From the NCBI GenBank assembly GCA_045600025.1, contig JAZRXC010000037.1, positions 5,388-69,387 of the forward strand: 64,000 bases of DNA. The letters are read 5' to 3'. Under the pieces are notes generated by a model. It had not been told where the DNA came from. It searched no databases and was given only the letters and a program-made list of their open reading frames with translations. Of the stretch, positions 36,523 to 43,483 are shown piece by piece. The translations under genes and the position numbers were made by a program. The stretch comes from UBA3774 sp045600025 (GTDB taxonomy: Bacteria; Bacillota; Clostridia; Lachnospirales; Lachnospiraceae). Position 1 is the stretch's first letter, and the number at the start of each line of letters is the position of its first letter.

Positions 36523-36547
36523 TATAAATTAAAGGAAGATTTGTTTT

Positions 36548-37189
36548 ATGAAAATTGCATTGATTATGGAAGGTTCCACAAAGCATCACGCAAAAGAAGC
36601 GTGGGAAGTTGTTTCAGGACTTGAAGGTCATGAAGCCTATCAGCTTGGAATGCGTGACGAAGAAGGAGAAGACACCCTCAACTTTCTCCATACGTCTACT
36701 ATCGCAGGAATACTGCTTAATATCAACGCGGTTGACTTTGTGATAGGCGGTTGCGGAACAGGCCAAGGATTTATCAACGGCGTACTTGCATATCCGAATG
36801 TTTTATGCGGACTGGTATATGATCCGCTGGAAGCATGGCTCTATATGCAGGTAAATGCAGGTAACTGCATCAGTTTCCCTTTCAACAGAGGTTGGGGACT
36901 TGCCGGCAAAGAGCAGTTCAGACTTACGCTTGAGCAGGCATTTTCCGTACCTTACGGTGGAGGCTATCCTGCAGCAAGAGCTGAACTGATAAAAGCAATG
37001 CATGCCGAGCTTAGAACGCGGTCAAATATGTTCAGAAAGAGCTTCATTGAGATATTAGAAGAAGCCAATAAAGATATTCTTTATACAGCGCTTAAATCAA
37101 AGGGTGTAAAGGAGCTTGTGCTTTCAGCACCGGACAGCCCCGAAAAGAACGCTGTGCTGGATATTTACAAGAACGAAATAGAAAAATAA
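36548..37189 (+). CDS. RpiB/LacA/LacB-family sugar-phosphate isomerase
   Basis: This is a 213-residue isomerase, longer than RpiB (about 150 residues) by a C-terminal helical tail of about 60 residues (ANKDILYTALKSKGVKELVLS). The substrate-binding Cys motif GGCGTGQG places Cys 69 as the likely catalytic base. NAGNCISFPFNRGWG replaces the usual H-N-A-N segment. Similar long forms occur in aldonate and erythritol-type catabolic loci. It ends the AraC-linked operon and is followed by a hairpin. Confidence 0.8.
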   Translation: MKIALIMEGSTKHHAKEAWEVVSGLEGHEAYQLGMRDEEGEDTLNFLHTSTIAGILLNINAVDFVIGGCGTGQGFINGVLAYPNVLCGLVYDPLEAWLYMQVNAGNCISFPFNRGWGLAGKEQFRLTLEQAFSVPYGGGYPAARAELIKAMHAELRTRSNMFRKSFIEILEEANKDILYTALKSKGVKELVLSAPDSPEKNAVLDIYKNEIEK

Positions 37190-37209
37190 GCCGCAATATA
37201 AGCGATTTG

Positions 37210-37240
37210 CCGCCCTGCCATCCGGTAGGGCGGTATTATT
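37210..37240 (+). terminator. Intrinsic terminator after the RpiB-like gene
   Basis: CCGCCCTGCC pairs with GGTAGGGCGG (37210-37233) with one G-U pair, followed by TATTATTG. The U tract is moderate. Confidence 0.65.
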
Positions 37241-37282
37241 GAAAAAGTACTTAAAAAAGCAATTTAATAAAGTCCTGTTCGC

Positions 37283-37311
37283 TTGACAATGTGCTCGCAT
37301 TTTAATAGAAT
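37283..37311 (+). promoter_or_regulatory. Strong sigma-A promoter of the unusual ABC operon
   Basis: Perfect TTGACA (37283-37288), a 17-base spacer and TAGAAT (37306-37311). The start codon at 37364 is about 45 bases after the expected transcription start. Confidence 0.75.
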
Positions 37312-37363
37312 AAAAACGAGGCTTGAGGGAAAAGCCATTGTATTAGAAAAAAGGAGATCAACT

Positions 37364-38182
37364 ATGAAGAATTTTAAGAGAGTGCTGTCATTAATGCTGG
37401 CAATAGCAATGGCAGTAACAATGCTTGTTGGCTGTGGTGAGTCCGGTTCTGATAAGATTAAAGCCGGTACACTTACTGTACTCGGAACTGACACAGAGCA
37501 GATGAATGCAGCTGATGATGCTTATGTATGGACATTCTATGATTCAATGGATGCTATGCTTCTTGCTCTTGAAGCAGGAAAGATTGATATCGCAAGAATT
37601 ATCCCTGAATGTGTTGGTAAGTATATCGAAACTCGCAATGAAAAGATGAAGTTCTCACTTGTTACTGATAAGCCTTCAATGCTCAATTATCACATGGGCG
37701 CTCTCAGCAAAAATCAGGCAACAGTTGATTTACTTGATAAAACTCTTAATCAGCTTAAACAGCAGGGAATTATTTCCAATCTCGTAGCTAAATATATTGA
37801 TGATTACACCAAGACCGGCGAAGAGCCCGCACCTGTTGCGCTTCCTACATTCCCCGGAGCAGACACCATCAAGGTTGCAGTTACCGGCGACCTTCCGCCT
37901 CTTGATTATGTATCAGCAGCAGGCGTACCTGCAGGCTTCAACGTAGCACTTCTTGCAGAGATTGCTAAGATTGCAGAAGTTAACTTCGAAGTTATTTCCA
38001 TCAACGCTGCAGCAAGAGCAACCGCTATTGCAACAGGTAGTGCAGACGTTCTCTTCTGGGTATGCACAAGAGAGTACCAGGATGCAAGTATCCATGAGTT
38101 TGAGAACATTGATATTACAGATGATCTTGTTCTCACATCACCTTATTTCGGTAGCCAGCCCGGATACATTGAATTGAAATAA
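37364..38182 (+). CDS. Amino-acid-type ABC solute-binding lipoprotein, apparently circularly permuted
   Basis: This is a 272-residue lipoprotein with lipobox Cys 24 (MLVGC). The ATG follows AAAAAAGGAG. Its halves are in reverse order compared with family 3 binding proteins (PF00497). Residues about 30-150 look like the usual second half (TLTVLGTDT, YDSMDAMLLALEAGKIDIA, LNQLKQQGIISNLVAKYI). A Pro-rich linker (about 151-166) follows. Residues 167-272 look like the usual first half (IKVAVTGDLPPLDYV, PAGFNVALLAEIAKI, ATGSADVLFWVCTRE, TSPYF). So lobe 2 precedes lobe 1 while the two-lobe fold could still close. It probably binds an amino acid or similar ligand. Its stop overlaps the permease ATG by 1 base. 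Confidence 0.8.
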   Translation: MKNFKRVLSLMLAIAMAVTMLVGCGESGSDKIKAGTLTVLGTDTEQMNAADDAYVWTFYDSMDAMLLALEAGKIDIARIIPECVGKYIETRNEKMKFSLVTDKPSMLNYHMGALSKNQATVDLLDKTLNQLKQQGIISNLVAKYIDDYTKTGEEPAPVALPTFPGADTIKVAVTGDLPPLDYVSAAGVPAGFNVALLAEIAKIAEVNFEVISINAAARATAIATGSADVLFWVCTREYQDASIHEFENIDITDDLVLTSPYFGSQPGYIELK

Positions 38183-38856
38183 TGTTTGAAAAAATCCATC
38201 AAATTTTTATAGTAGATGGTGCAGCAAAGACGATTTTCCAAGGTCTCAAAGTGACCTTGGAAATCTCTTTATGTGCTTTGATTCTGGGTACCATACTCGG
38301 TATCATTGTATGCGCCATGCGTATGAGCAAGAATAAGATTCTGAGCGGCATAGCAAGTGTATATATTGCTATACTTCGCGGCTCACCTCTTACTATGCTT
38401 CTTATGCTCTTATACTACTGCGTATTTGCTTCTTCATCAATCGATGCAGTTGTTGTTGCGATTATAACATTCGGCATAAATACCGCCGCGTATATTGCCG
38501 AGATGCTGCGTTCGGCAATTGGTGCGGTTAATCATCGCGAGGCGGAAGCTGCCATGACTCTCGGATTCACAAAGTTCCAGGCGATGAGATATGTTATATT
38601 CCCGCAGGCTATGAAGATTGCAAAACCTGTATACCAGTCAACTATTATCAATATGATTCAATGGACCAGCGTAGTCAGCTATATTACGATTACCGATCTT
38701 ACAAAGGTTATCAGTAATATTTCCAGCCGCACCATGCAGCCGCTGATTCTCATTACTACAGGTATGATTCTCTATATCGGAATTGCCTACCTTGTAGCCG
38801 GAATATTTGCGCTGACGGATTATATATCTGCAAAGCGTCAGGGAATAGGAGGCTGA
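38182..38856 (+). CDS. Amino-acid-type ABC transporter permease (HisM/GlnP family)
   Basis: This is a 224-residue permease with about five transmembrane helices. The start is MFEKIHQIFIVDGAAKTIFQGLKVTLEIS, which is typical, and it has YIAILRGSPLTMLLMLLYY and the EAA loop HREAEAAMTLGFTKFQAMRYVIFPQA. It forms the channel with the flanking ATPase and probably works as a homodimer, since no second permease gene is present. It overlaps the binding-protein stop by 1 base. Confidence 0.9.
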   Translation: MFEKIHQIFIVDGAAKTIFQGLKVTLEISLCALILGTILGIIVCAMRMSKNKILSGIASVYIAILRGSPLTMLLMLLYYCVFASSSIDAVVVAIITFGINTAAYIAEMLRSAIGAVNHREAEAAMTLGFTKFQAMRYVIFPQAMKIAKPVYQSTIINMIQWTSVVSYITITDLTKVISNISSRTMQPLILITTGMILYIGIAYLVAGIFALTDYISAKRQGIGG

Positions 38857-38857
38857 T

Positions 38858-39970
38858 ATGGACGTAATTGAGATTAGAGATCTGCATAAAGCCTTCGGAG
38901 ATTATAAGATTTATACCGGACTTAACATGACCGTTAAGGAAGGCGAGATAGTAGTTATCATCGGTGGTTCAGGCTGCGGCAAGAGTGTACTTCTTCGTTC
39001 AATTGAGATGCTTGAGAAGCCTGATTCCGGTCAGATTTTTATAGATGGGCAGGAGATTACCGCTGAGGGCGCTGATATAGGTAAGATCCGTCGCTCTATG
39101 GGTATGGTATATCAGGACTTTGCACTGTTCTCCAATATGAACGTTATGGAGAATCTTTGCATAGCTCCTATGAAGCTGCTTGGCATGTCTCAGGAAGATG
39201 CCGAGAAAAAAGCTCTTGAGCTTCTTGCTACAGTCGGTCTTGCCGATAAGGCTAACCGCCGCGTACAGGCACTTTCAGGTGGACAGAAACAGCGTATTGC
39301 CATCTGCCGTTCTATGATGATGGATCCGAAGATTATCCTCTTCGATGAGCCTACCAGTGCGCTTGATCCTACCATGGTCGGTGAAGTTCTCGCAACCATC
39401 AGGCTCCTTTCACGCAGAGGACTTACCATGATGATTGTTACTCATGAGATGAACTTTGCAAGACAGATTGCGGACAGGATTGTGTTCCTTGCTGATGGCG
39501 GTATCTATGAGCAGGGGACTCCGGAAGAGATATTCGAGAATCCTCAGCGTGAGAAGACTATCGATTTCATTCGCAAGATGAAGCATACTGCTTGTGAGAT
39601 TACGAGTAAAGAGTTTGACCTTATCGAGATTCATGGTGTTATTCAGCAATTTGCGATGCGTTACGGTCTTTCTAACAATGAGAGTTATCGTCTGCAGATA
39701 TGTACTGAAGAGATGATATATGCAATGCTTTCGAGATTGCCTGATGATAATGTTAACATTAAGATTAACGTTGGGTTCTCTGAAGATGACAGATCTTGCG
39801 AGCTTACATTTATCAGTCCGGGTCCTGAATTTGATCCGGCGAAGATTCTTGAGGCTTCTGACGATGATGCCTTCGGTGATTCTCTTGGACTTATGATTAT
39901 TCTTAAGAAGTCCAAGGAGTACGAACACAGTTATACCGATGGGGTTAATACCATCAAGCTTAAACTTTAA
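38858..39970 (+). CDS. Amino-acid-type ABC ATPase fused to a C-terminal GHKL (RsbW-like) domain
   Basis: This is a 370-residue protein. Residues 1-240 are a complete GlnQ-type ATPase: Walker A GGSGCGKS (36-43), LSGGQKQR (about 138-145), Walker B IILFDEPTSALDP and switch His in VTHEM. Residues about 246-370 form a second domain similar to anti-sigma factor/serine kinases of the RsbW type (HATPase_c_2): helices around CTEEMIYAMLSRL (N-box region, 282-294), FISPGPEFDP (G1-like), SLGLMIILK (G2-like), then a YTDGVNTIKLKL closing strand. The N-box Asn position holds Ala 289 and the G1 Asp is replaced by Ser, so ATP binding may be lost or changed. It may sense or signal transport state. No sigma factor, STAS protein or phosphatase is adjacent. 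Confidence 0.82.
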   Translation: MDVIEIRDLHKAFGDYKIYTGLNMTVKEGEIVVIIGGSGCGKSVLLRSIEMLEKPDSGQIFIDGQEITAEGADIGKIRRSMGMVYQDFALFSNMNVMENLCIAPMKLLGMSQEDAEKKALELLATVGLADKANRRVQALSGGQKQRIAICRSMMMDPKIILFDEPTSALDPTMVGEVLATIRLLSRRGLTMMIVTHEMNFARQIADRIVFLADGGIYEQGTPEEIFENPQREKTIDFIRKMKHTACEITSKEFDLIEIHGVIQQFAMRYGLSNNESYRLQICTEEMIYAMLSRLPDDNVNIKINVGFSEDDRSCELTFISPGPEFDPAKILEASDDDAFGDSLGLMIILKKSKEYEHSYTDGVNTIKLKL

Positions 39971-39984
39971 TAATTGATTTTTTG

Positions 39985-40018
39985 CAGGCTGGCGGGTACA
40001 TCGCCGGCCTGTTTTTTT
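39985..40018 (+). terminator. Strong intrinsic terminator after the ABC operon
   Basis: CAGGCTGGCG (39985-39994) pairs with CGCCGGCCTG (40002-40011) with one G-U pair, followed by seven T residues. Confidence 0.92.
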
Positions 40019-40029
40019 ACATCATTATC

Positions 40030-40195
40030 GCGGCACATTAGCAACGGCAAACGTGTCGCGATGCCTACCTCGTCTTCGCCGCCTATAACGCCACTCGCTC
40101 CGACTCCCACCGAAACGGGAGCTCTCCGCTCGGGCGGCTAGGCTCGACTCGCCTACGGCCCTGCTCCAATGTTTGCCTTATGCTAAATGTGCCGC
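40030..40195. repeat. GC-rich element bounded by imperfect inverted repeats
   Basis: The left arm (40030-40052, beginning GCGGCACATT and ending GGCAAAC) is an inverted repeat of the right arm (40171-40195, beginning GTTTGCC and ending AATGTGCCGC). The arms match over about 23-25 bases with a few single-base gaps or changes. The 118-base centre is strikingly C-rich on this strand and contains short inverted repeats such as CTCCC...GGGAG. No coding frame of note is seen. Size and ends fit a miniature inverted-repeat element or a large structured RNA. It lies between a terminator and the promoter of the MsmX-like gene. Confidence 0.6.
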
Positions 40196-40234
40196 GTAAT
40201 AATTTCAATTATGTGCCGCATAATAATATCAATT
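40187..40234. repeat. Two tandem 24-base direct repeats
   Basis: Copies at 40187-40210 and 40211-40234 both begin ATGTGCCGC, end CAATT and differ at 2 of 24 bases. The same ATGTGCCGC core occurs inverted at about 40030-40038, inside the left arm of the adjacent element. The second copy ends 5 bases before the -35 box at 40240, so the repeats could be protein-binding sites. Confidence 0.7.
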
Positions 40235-40239
40235 AGTGC

Positions 40240-40268
40240 TTGCAATTTTTTCATATAGTTAGTACAAT
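40240..40268 (+). promoter_or_regulatory. Sigma-A promoter of the MsmX-like ATPase gene
   Basis: TTGCAA (40240-40245), a 17-base spacer and TACAAT (40263-40268) are a good promoter, directly downstream of the tandem repeats. Confidence 0.7.
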
Positions 40269-40274
40269 TAGTTT

Positions 40275-40450
40275 ATATTAATATGCCCGTGATAGATCCA
40301 CCAAGTCTACACGAGGGATAAAAGAAAAGGAGGAAAAATATCCGCAGGACTCGCGGTGCGGCAGCGTGGAGATGTGCCGTAATGCATTAGCCAAGCTCGG
40401 CTTTTGCGAGGTTGCAGATGAGGAGTCACTGCAATCAGAGTTAAGGAAAC
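40275..40450 (+). other. Long 5' leader of the MsmX-like gene, unexplained
   Basis: About 175 bases separate the promoter from the ATG at 40451. The leader contains a hairpin near 40290-40315 (CGTG and TAGA pairing with TCTA and CACG), then AAAGGAGG at about 40327-40333 with no ATG, GTG or TTG at a usual distance. The actual site used for the ATPase is the weaker TTAAGGAAAC just before 40451. One frame stays open from about 40275 to 40542, overlapping the ATPase start, but it resembles no protein I know. A structured regulatory leader is possible; no known riboswitch is recognised. Confidence 0.35.
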
Positions 40451-41641
40451 ATGGCAGAAGTAAAATTAGTGAATCTGAAGAAGATCTACCCTCACGAATC
40501 TGCGAAAGACAAGAAGAAGAGAAGAAAGGCAAGAGGAATTGATCCCGCTGCTGAAAGAAAAGTAAATCTTCAGATTACAGAGGAAGGCGTAGTTGCAGTT
40601 CAGGAGTTCAACCTTGACATTGCAGACAAGGAATTCATCGTTCTTGTAGGCCCTTCAGGATGCGGAAAGTCCACCACACTTCGTATGGTAGCAGGACTTG
40701 AAGAGATTTCATCAGGTGAGCTGTATATCGACGGCAAGCTTGTAAATGATGTTCCGCCCAAGGACAGAGACATTGCAATGGTATTCCAGAACTATGCTCT
40801 TTATCCTCACATGACAGTTTATGAAAATATGGCTTTCTCACTTAAGCTGAAGAAGGTTCCGAAGGACGAGATCGATAAGAAGGTACGTGAGGCTGCTGAT
40901 ATCCTCGATATCACTCAGTATCTCGATCGTAAGCCGAAGGCTCTGTCAGGCGGTCAGCGCCAGAGAGTTGCTATCGGACGTGCTATCGTTCGTAACCCCA
41001 AGATTCTTCTTATGGATGAGCCTCTTTCCAACCTGGACGCTAAGCTGCGTAACCAGATGAGAGCTGAGATTATCAAGCTTCGTGAGAAGATTAATACTAC
41101 ATTCGTATATGTTACACATGACCAGGTAGAGGCTATGACTCTCGGTGACAGAATCGTTATCATGAAGGACGGCTTCATCCAGCAGATCGGCACTCCTCAG
41201 GAAGTATTTGCACATCCTTACAACCTGTTCGTAGCAGGATTCATCGGTTCACCTCAGATGAACTTCTTCGATGGCAAGCTTGAGAAGAAGGAAGACGGAT
41301 ACTATGTATCTACCTTCGGCGCATCATTCAAGCTTCCGGAAGACAAGCAGGAAGCCCTTAAGAATAAGGACAACATTCCTTCAGATGTAGTTCTCGGTGT
41401 AAGACCTGTTCATATCGTTCTTGCTGATGACGGTATCCCTGCTAAGCTTGATGTATCTGAGCTTATGGGCAGCGAGCTTCATCTGCATGTTAACACTGAA
41501 GGCAAGGACATCGTTATCGTAGTTCCTACTGCTGATATCGACGTTAATGCAATTCACGGAACACATAAGGAAATCAAGTACTCATTCAGACCTGAACTTA
41601 TCCATGTATTTGATAAGGAAACAGAGAAGAATCTGTTCTGA
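40451..41641 (+). CDS. MsmX/MalK-like multi-use sugar ABC ATPase
   Basis: This is a 396-residue CUT1 ATPase: Walker [11 protein letters not shown]-loop [33 protein letters not shown], Walker [12 protein letters not shown], switch His in VTHDQ, and a C-terminal OB-fold regulatory domain ([25 protein letters not shown]). Between the first strand (LVNLKKIYP) and [11 protein letters not shown] lies an insertion of about 30 residues, rich in Lys and Arg ([12 protein letters not shown]), not found in B. subtilis MsmX as I remember it. No permease or binding protein is adjacent, as is usual for MsmX, which serves several CUT1 importers. The importer at 8646-12084 lacks an ATPase and is an obvious client. 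Confidence 0.88.
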   Translation: MAEVKLVNLKKIYPHESAKDKKKRRKARGIDPAAERKVNLQITEEGVVAVQEFNLDIADKEFIVLVGPSGCGKSTTLRMVAGLEEISSGELYIDGKLVNDVPPKDRDIAMVFQNYALYPHMTVYENMAFSLKLKKVPKDEIDKKVREAADILDITQYLDRKPKALSGGQRQRVAIGRAIVRNPKILLMDEPLSNLDAKLRNQMRAEIIKLREKINTTFVYVTHDQVEAMTLGDRIVIMKDGFIQQIGTPQEVFAHPYNLFVAGFIGSPQMNFFDGKLEKKEDGYYVSTFGASFKLPEDKQEALKNKDNIPSDVVLGVRPVHIVLADDGIPAKLDVSELMGSELHLHVNTEGKDIVIVVPTADIDVNAIHGTHKEIKYSFRPELIHVFDKETEKNLF

Positions 41642-41658
41642 TAACATTTATAACATTA

Positions 41659-41690
41659 AGGCCGTATGCAATTCGCATACGGCCTATTAT
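41659..41690. terminator. Bidirectional intrinsic terminator
   Basis: AGGCCGTATGC (41659-41669), a 5-base loop and GCATACGGCCT (41675-41685) form a perfect 11-base-pair stem followed by ATTATTATG. It serves the ATPase gene and the convergent EamA gene. Confidence 0.8.
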
Positions 41691-41720
41691 TATGCGCAAA
41701 TAATTTTATCTTAGAGGTAA

Positions 41721-42635
41721 TTAATCTCCCTCAATTGTTGCCAGTATTATAATACCCATAATTACCAGAATTATAAATGCATACTGGCGGTGGGAGAGCC
41801 GTTCTTTTAAGAATATGCGTGACAGCACAACAGATACTACGCAGACTGAAGATATAACAGGTGCCGCAATTGCGCCGTTGCCGCTCATTGCGTAGACATA
41901 AGTAAATTGCCCTGCAGTTTCGCATACTGCAGCGATGCATTTATCTTTCTGCTTCGGAAGATTAAACGGCACTTTCTTAATCTTCATGAAAATGAAAAGA
42001 ATTAACGCGCATGCCGCAAATGTAAGCTCGTAGGAAGTATTTGCCACGGCTTCTATGGTTTCTTCAGTAACTCCGATAAGAGGCGTAAGCGCCGGATCAT
42101 CGAGATAGAACACATCCAGGAAGCTGCCGAAGGCGTCAAGCAGTGCGTAGGCAAATGGCATTGCAAAGGCGATAATCGCCAGCTTTTTGCCGAGCCTTTT
42201 TTCGCGCCCGGATTCGCCGCGATGTTCAAGCACGCAGGTTCCGACAATTCCGATTACGATTAAACCGATTGCGAAAGCAGAAGGAAGCGAAATTGTCTTG
42301 CCCAGTATAACCACGCACAAGATAGAGCATATTGCACCCGAGGTATTTTCAAGCGGATCGGATATGGACTCCTCTACAAATCTCATTCCGAAAAATGAAA
42401 GCGCCATTGAGATGATATAGAGCAAAGAAACCGGGAGATACCTGAGCAGGTTTTCAAATGAATACGAAATATCCTGAGTCAGCAGCGTGGAAAGCGCGTG
42501 AATGCCCATGACCGCTCCGACCAGGATGCAGGTCTTAAGGTGCGCATACTTTTCGGAAGGGTCGGCGCCTTTTTTGTAAAAAAGCTCAGCCAGCCCCCAT
42601 AGAAGCGTTGTTAAAACCGCACAAGAAAACCACAT
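41721..42635 (-). CDS. EamA/DMT-family transporter
   Basis: This is a 304-residue membrane protein with about ten transmembrane segments in two repeats. It starts MWFSCAVLTTLLWGLAELFYKKGAD, and the second repeat ends with ISSVCVVSVVLSRIFLKERLSHRQYAFIILVIMGIIIL, the RxFLKE-RxxxxQ pattern of the drug/metabolite transporter family. The substrate is unknown. It is a single gene with an AGGAG site (complement just right of 42635). Confidence 0.82.
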   Translation of the reverse strand: MWFSCAVLTTLLWGLAELFYKKGADPSEKYAHLKTCILVGAVMGIHALSTLLTQDISYSFENLLRYLPVSLLYIISMALSFFGMRFVEESISDPLENTSGAICSILCVVILGKTISLPSAFAIGLIVIGIVGTCVLEHRGESGREKRLGKKLAIIAFAMPFAYALLDAFGSFLDVFYLDDPALTPLIGVTEETIEAVANTSYELTFAACALILFIFMKIKKVPFNLPKQKDKCIAAVCETAGQFTYVYAMSGNGAIAAPVISSVCVVSVVLSRIFLKERLSHRQYAFIILVIMGIIILATIEGD

Positions 42636-42766
42636 ACAAAACTCTCCTTATAGTAATACTATTTTCAATCAATACCATGATATTTGTCAAGAGATATCAT
42701 GTATATTATTACTTAACCTAAGGGATGGATGATATTACCATTTTTTATGCATTTGCCGGATTTGTA

Positions 42767-42775
42767 TGATATAAT
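42767..42775 (+). promoter_or_regulatory. Extended -10 promoter of the YugP-like gene
   Basis: TGATATAAT (42767-42775) is a TGn extended -10 with perfect TATAAT. No -35 is required or seen. AAAAGGAG and the ATG at 42795 follow at once, giving a very short leader of about 12 bases. Confidence 0.5.
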
Positions 42776-42794
42776 CATCTAAAAGGAGATTATT

Positions 42795-43472
42795 ATGTTC
42801 TGGGATTCAACTTACATATTGGTATTAATCGGCGCTGCCCTCAGCATGCTTGCTTCCGCAGCTGTAAATTCCGCATTCAATAAATACAATAAAGTCAGGA
42901 GCGCGAAGGGCTTTACTTCAAATGAAGTTGCTCAAAAGATGCTTGAGATGGCGGGCATTACCGATGTGCGCATCGAGCATGTATCCGGCAACCTTACGGA
43001 CCATTATTCGCCGAACGAAAAAGTTCTACGCCTGTCTGACAGCGTGTATAATTCAACCTCCGTTGCTGCGATAGGAGTAGCGGCGCATGAGTGCGGACAC
43101 GCGATTCAGCATAAGCAAGGCTACGGCCCGCTGAAGCTCCGCAGCCTGTCAGTTCCTGTGGCAAATATCGGCTCCAAGCTTTCATGGCCGATACTGATTA
43201 TAGGTCTGTTATTCGGTTTACCTAAGATAGCTCAGATCGGTGTAGTACTCTTTGTATTTGTAGTTCTGTTTCAGCTTATAACTTTGCCGGTCGAGTTTAA
43301 CGCCTCCCGCAGGGCACTCAAGATATTGGACGAGAAACATTTGCTTTATGCGGAAGATATGCAAGGAGCGCGCAAGGTGCTTAGAGCCGCAGCCATGACT
43401 TATGTGGCGGCGCTCGCATCAGCGATTCTTCAGCTTCTGCGTCTGGTACTTTTGGTTAACCGCCGCAGATAA
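42795..43472 (+). CDS. YugP-type membrane zinc metallopeptidase (PF04298)
   Basis: This is a 225-residue protein with an N-terminal transmembrane helix, then VAQKMLEMAGITDVRIEHVSGNLTDHYSPNEKVLRLSDSVYN, the zinc motif HECGHAIQH (H-E-x-x-H type) and two further membrane segments, ending TYVAALASAILQLLRLVLLVNRRR. The family is conserved in Firmicutes as YugP; its substrate is not known. The downstream deaminase gene begins 11 bases after its stop. Confidence 0.88.
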   Translation: MFWDSTYILVLIGAALSMLASAAVNSAFNKYNKVRSAKGFTSNEVAQKMLEMAGITDVRIEHVSGNLTDHYSPNEKVLRLSDSVYNSTSVAAIGVAAHECGHAIQHKQGYGPLKLRSLSVPVANIGSKLSWPILIIGLLFGLPKIAQIGVVLFVFVVLFQLITLPVEFNASRRALKILDEKHLLYAEDMQGARKVLRAAAMTYVAALASAILQLLRLVLLVNRRR

Positions 43473-43483
43473 GAGGACAGATA

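Noticed and set aside
38858..39970. Two separate genes (ATPase and GHKL protein) joined by a sequencing error.
   Set aside because: The frame is continuous with no start codon and ribosome binding site at the junction near 39595, and the second domain lacks its own start; a real fusion is simpler.
40053..40170. tRNA or rRNA fragment in the GC-rich centre of the repeat element.
   Set aside because: No cloverleaf, T-loop consensus or recognisable rRNA segment could be found.
40372..40542. A 56-codon open frame (ATG at 40372, part of a longer open stretch from about 40275) upstream of and overlapping the MsmX-like gene.
   Set aside because: No ribosome binding site at usual spacing, no recognisable family, and it overlaps the well-supported ATPase start in another frame; treated as leader sequence.
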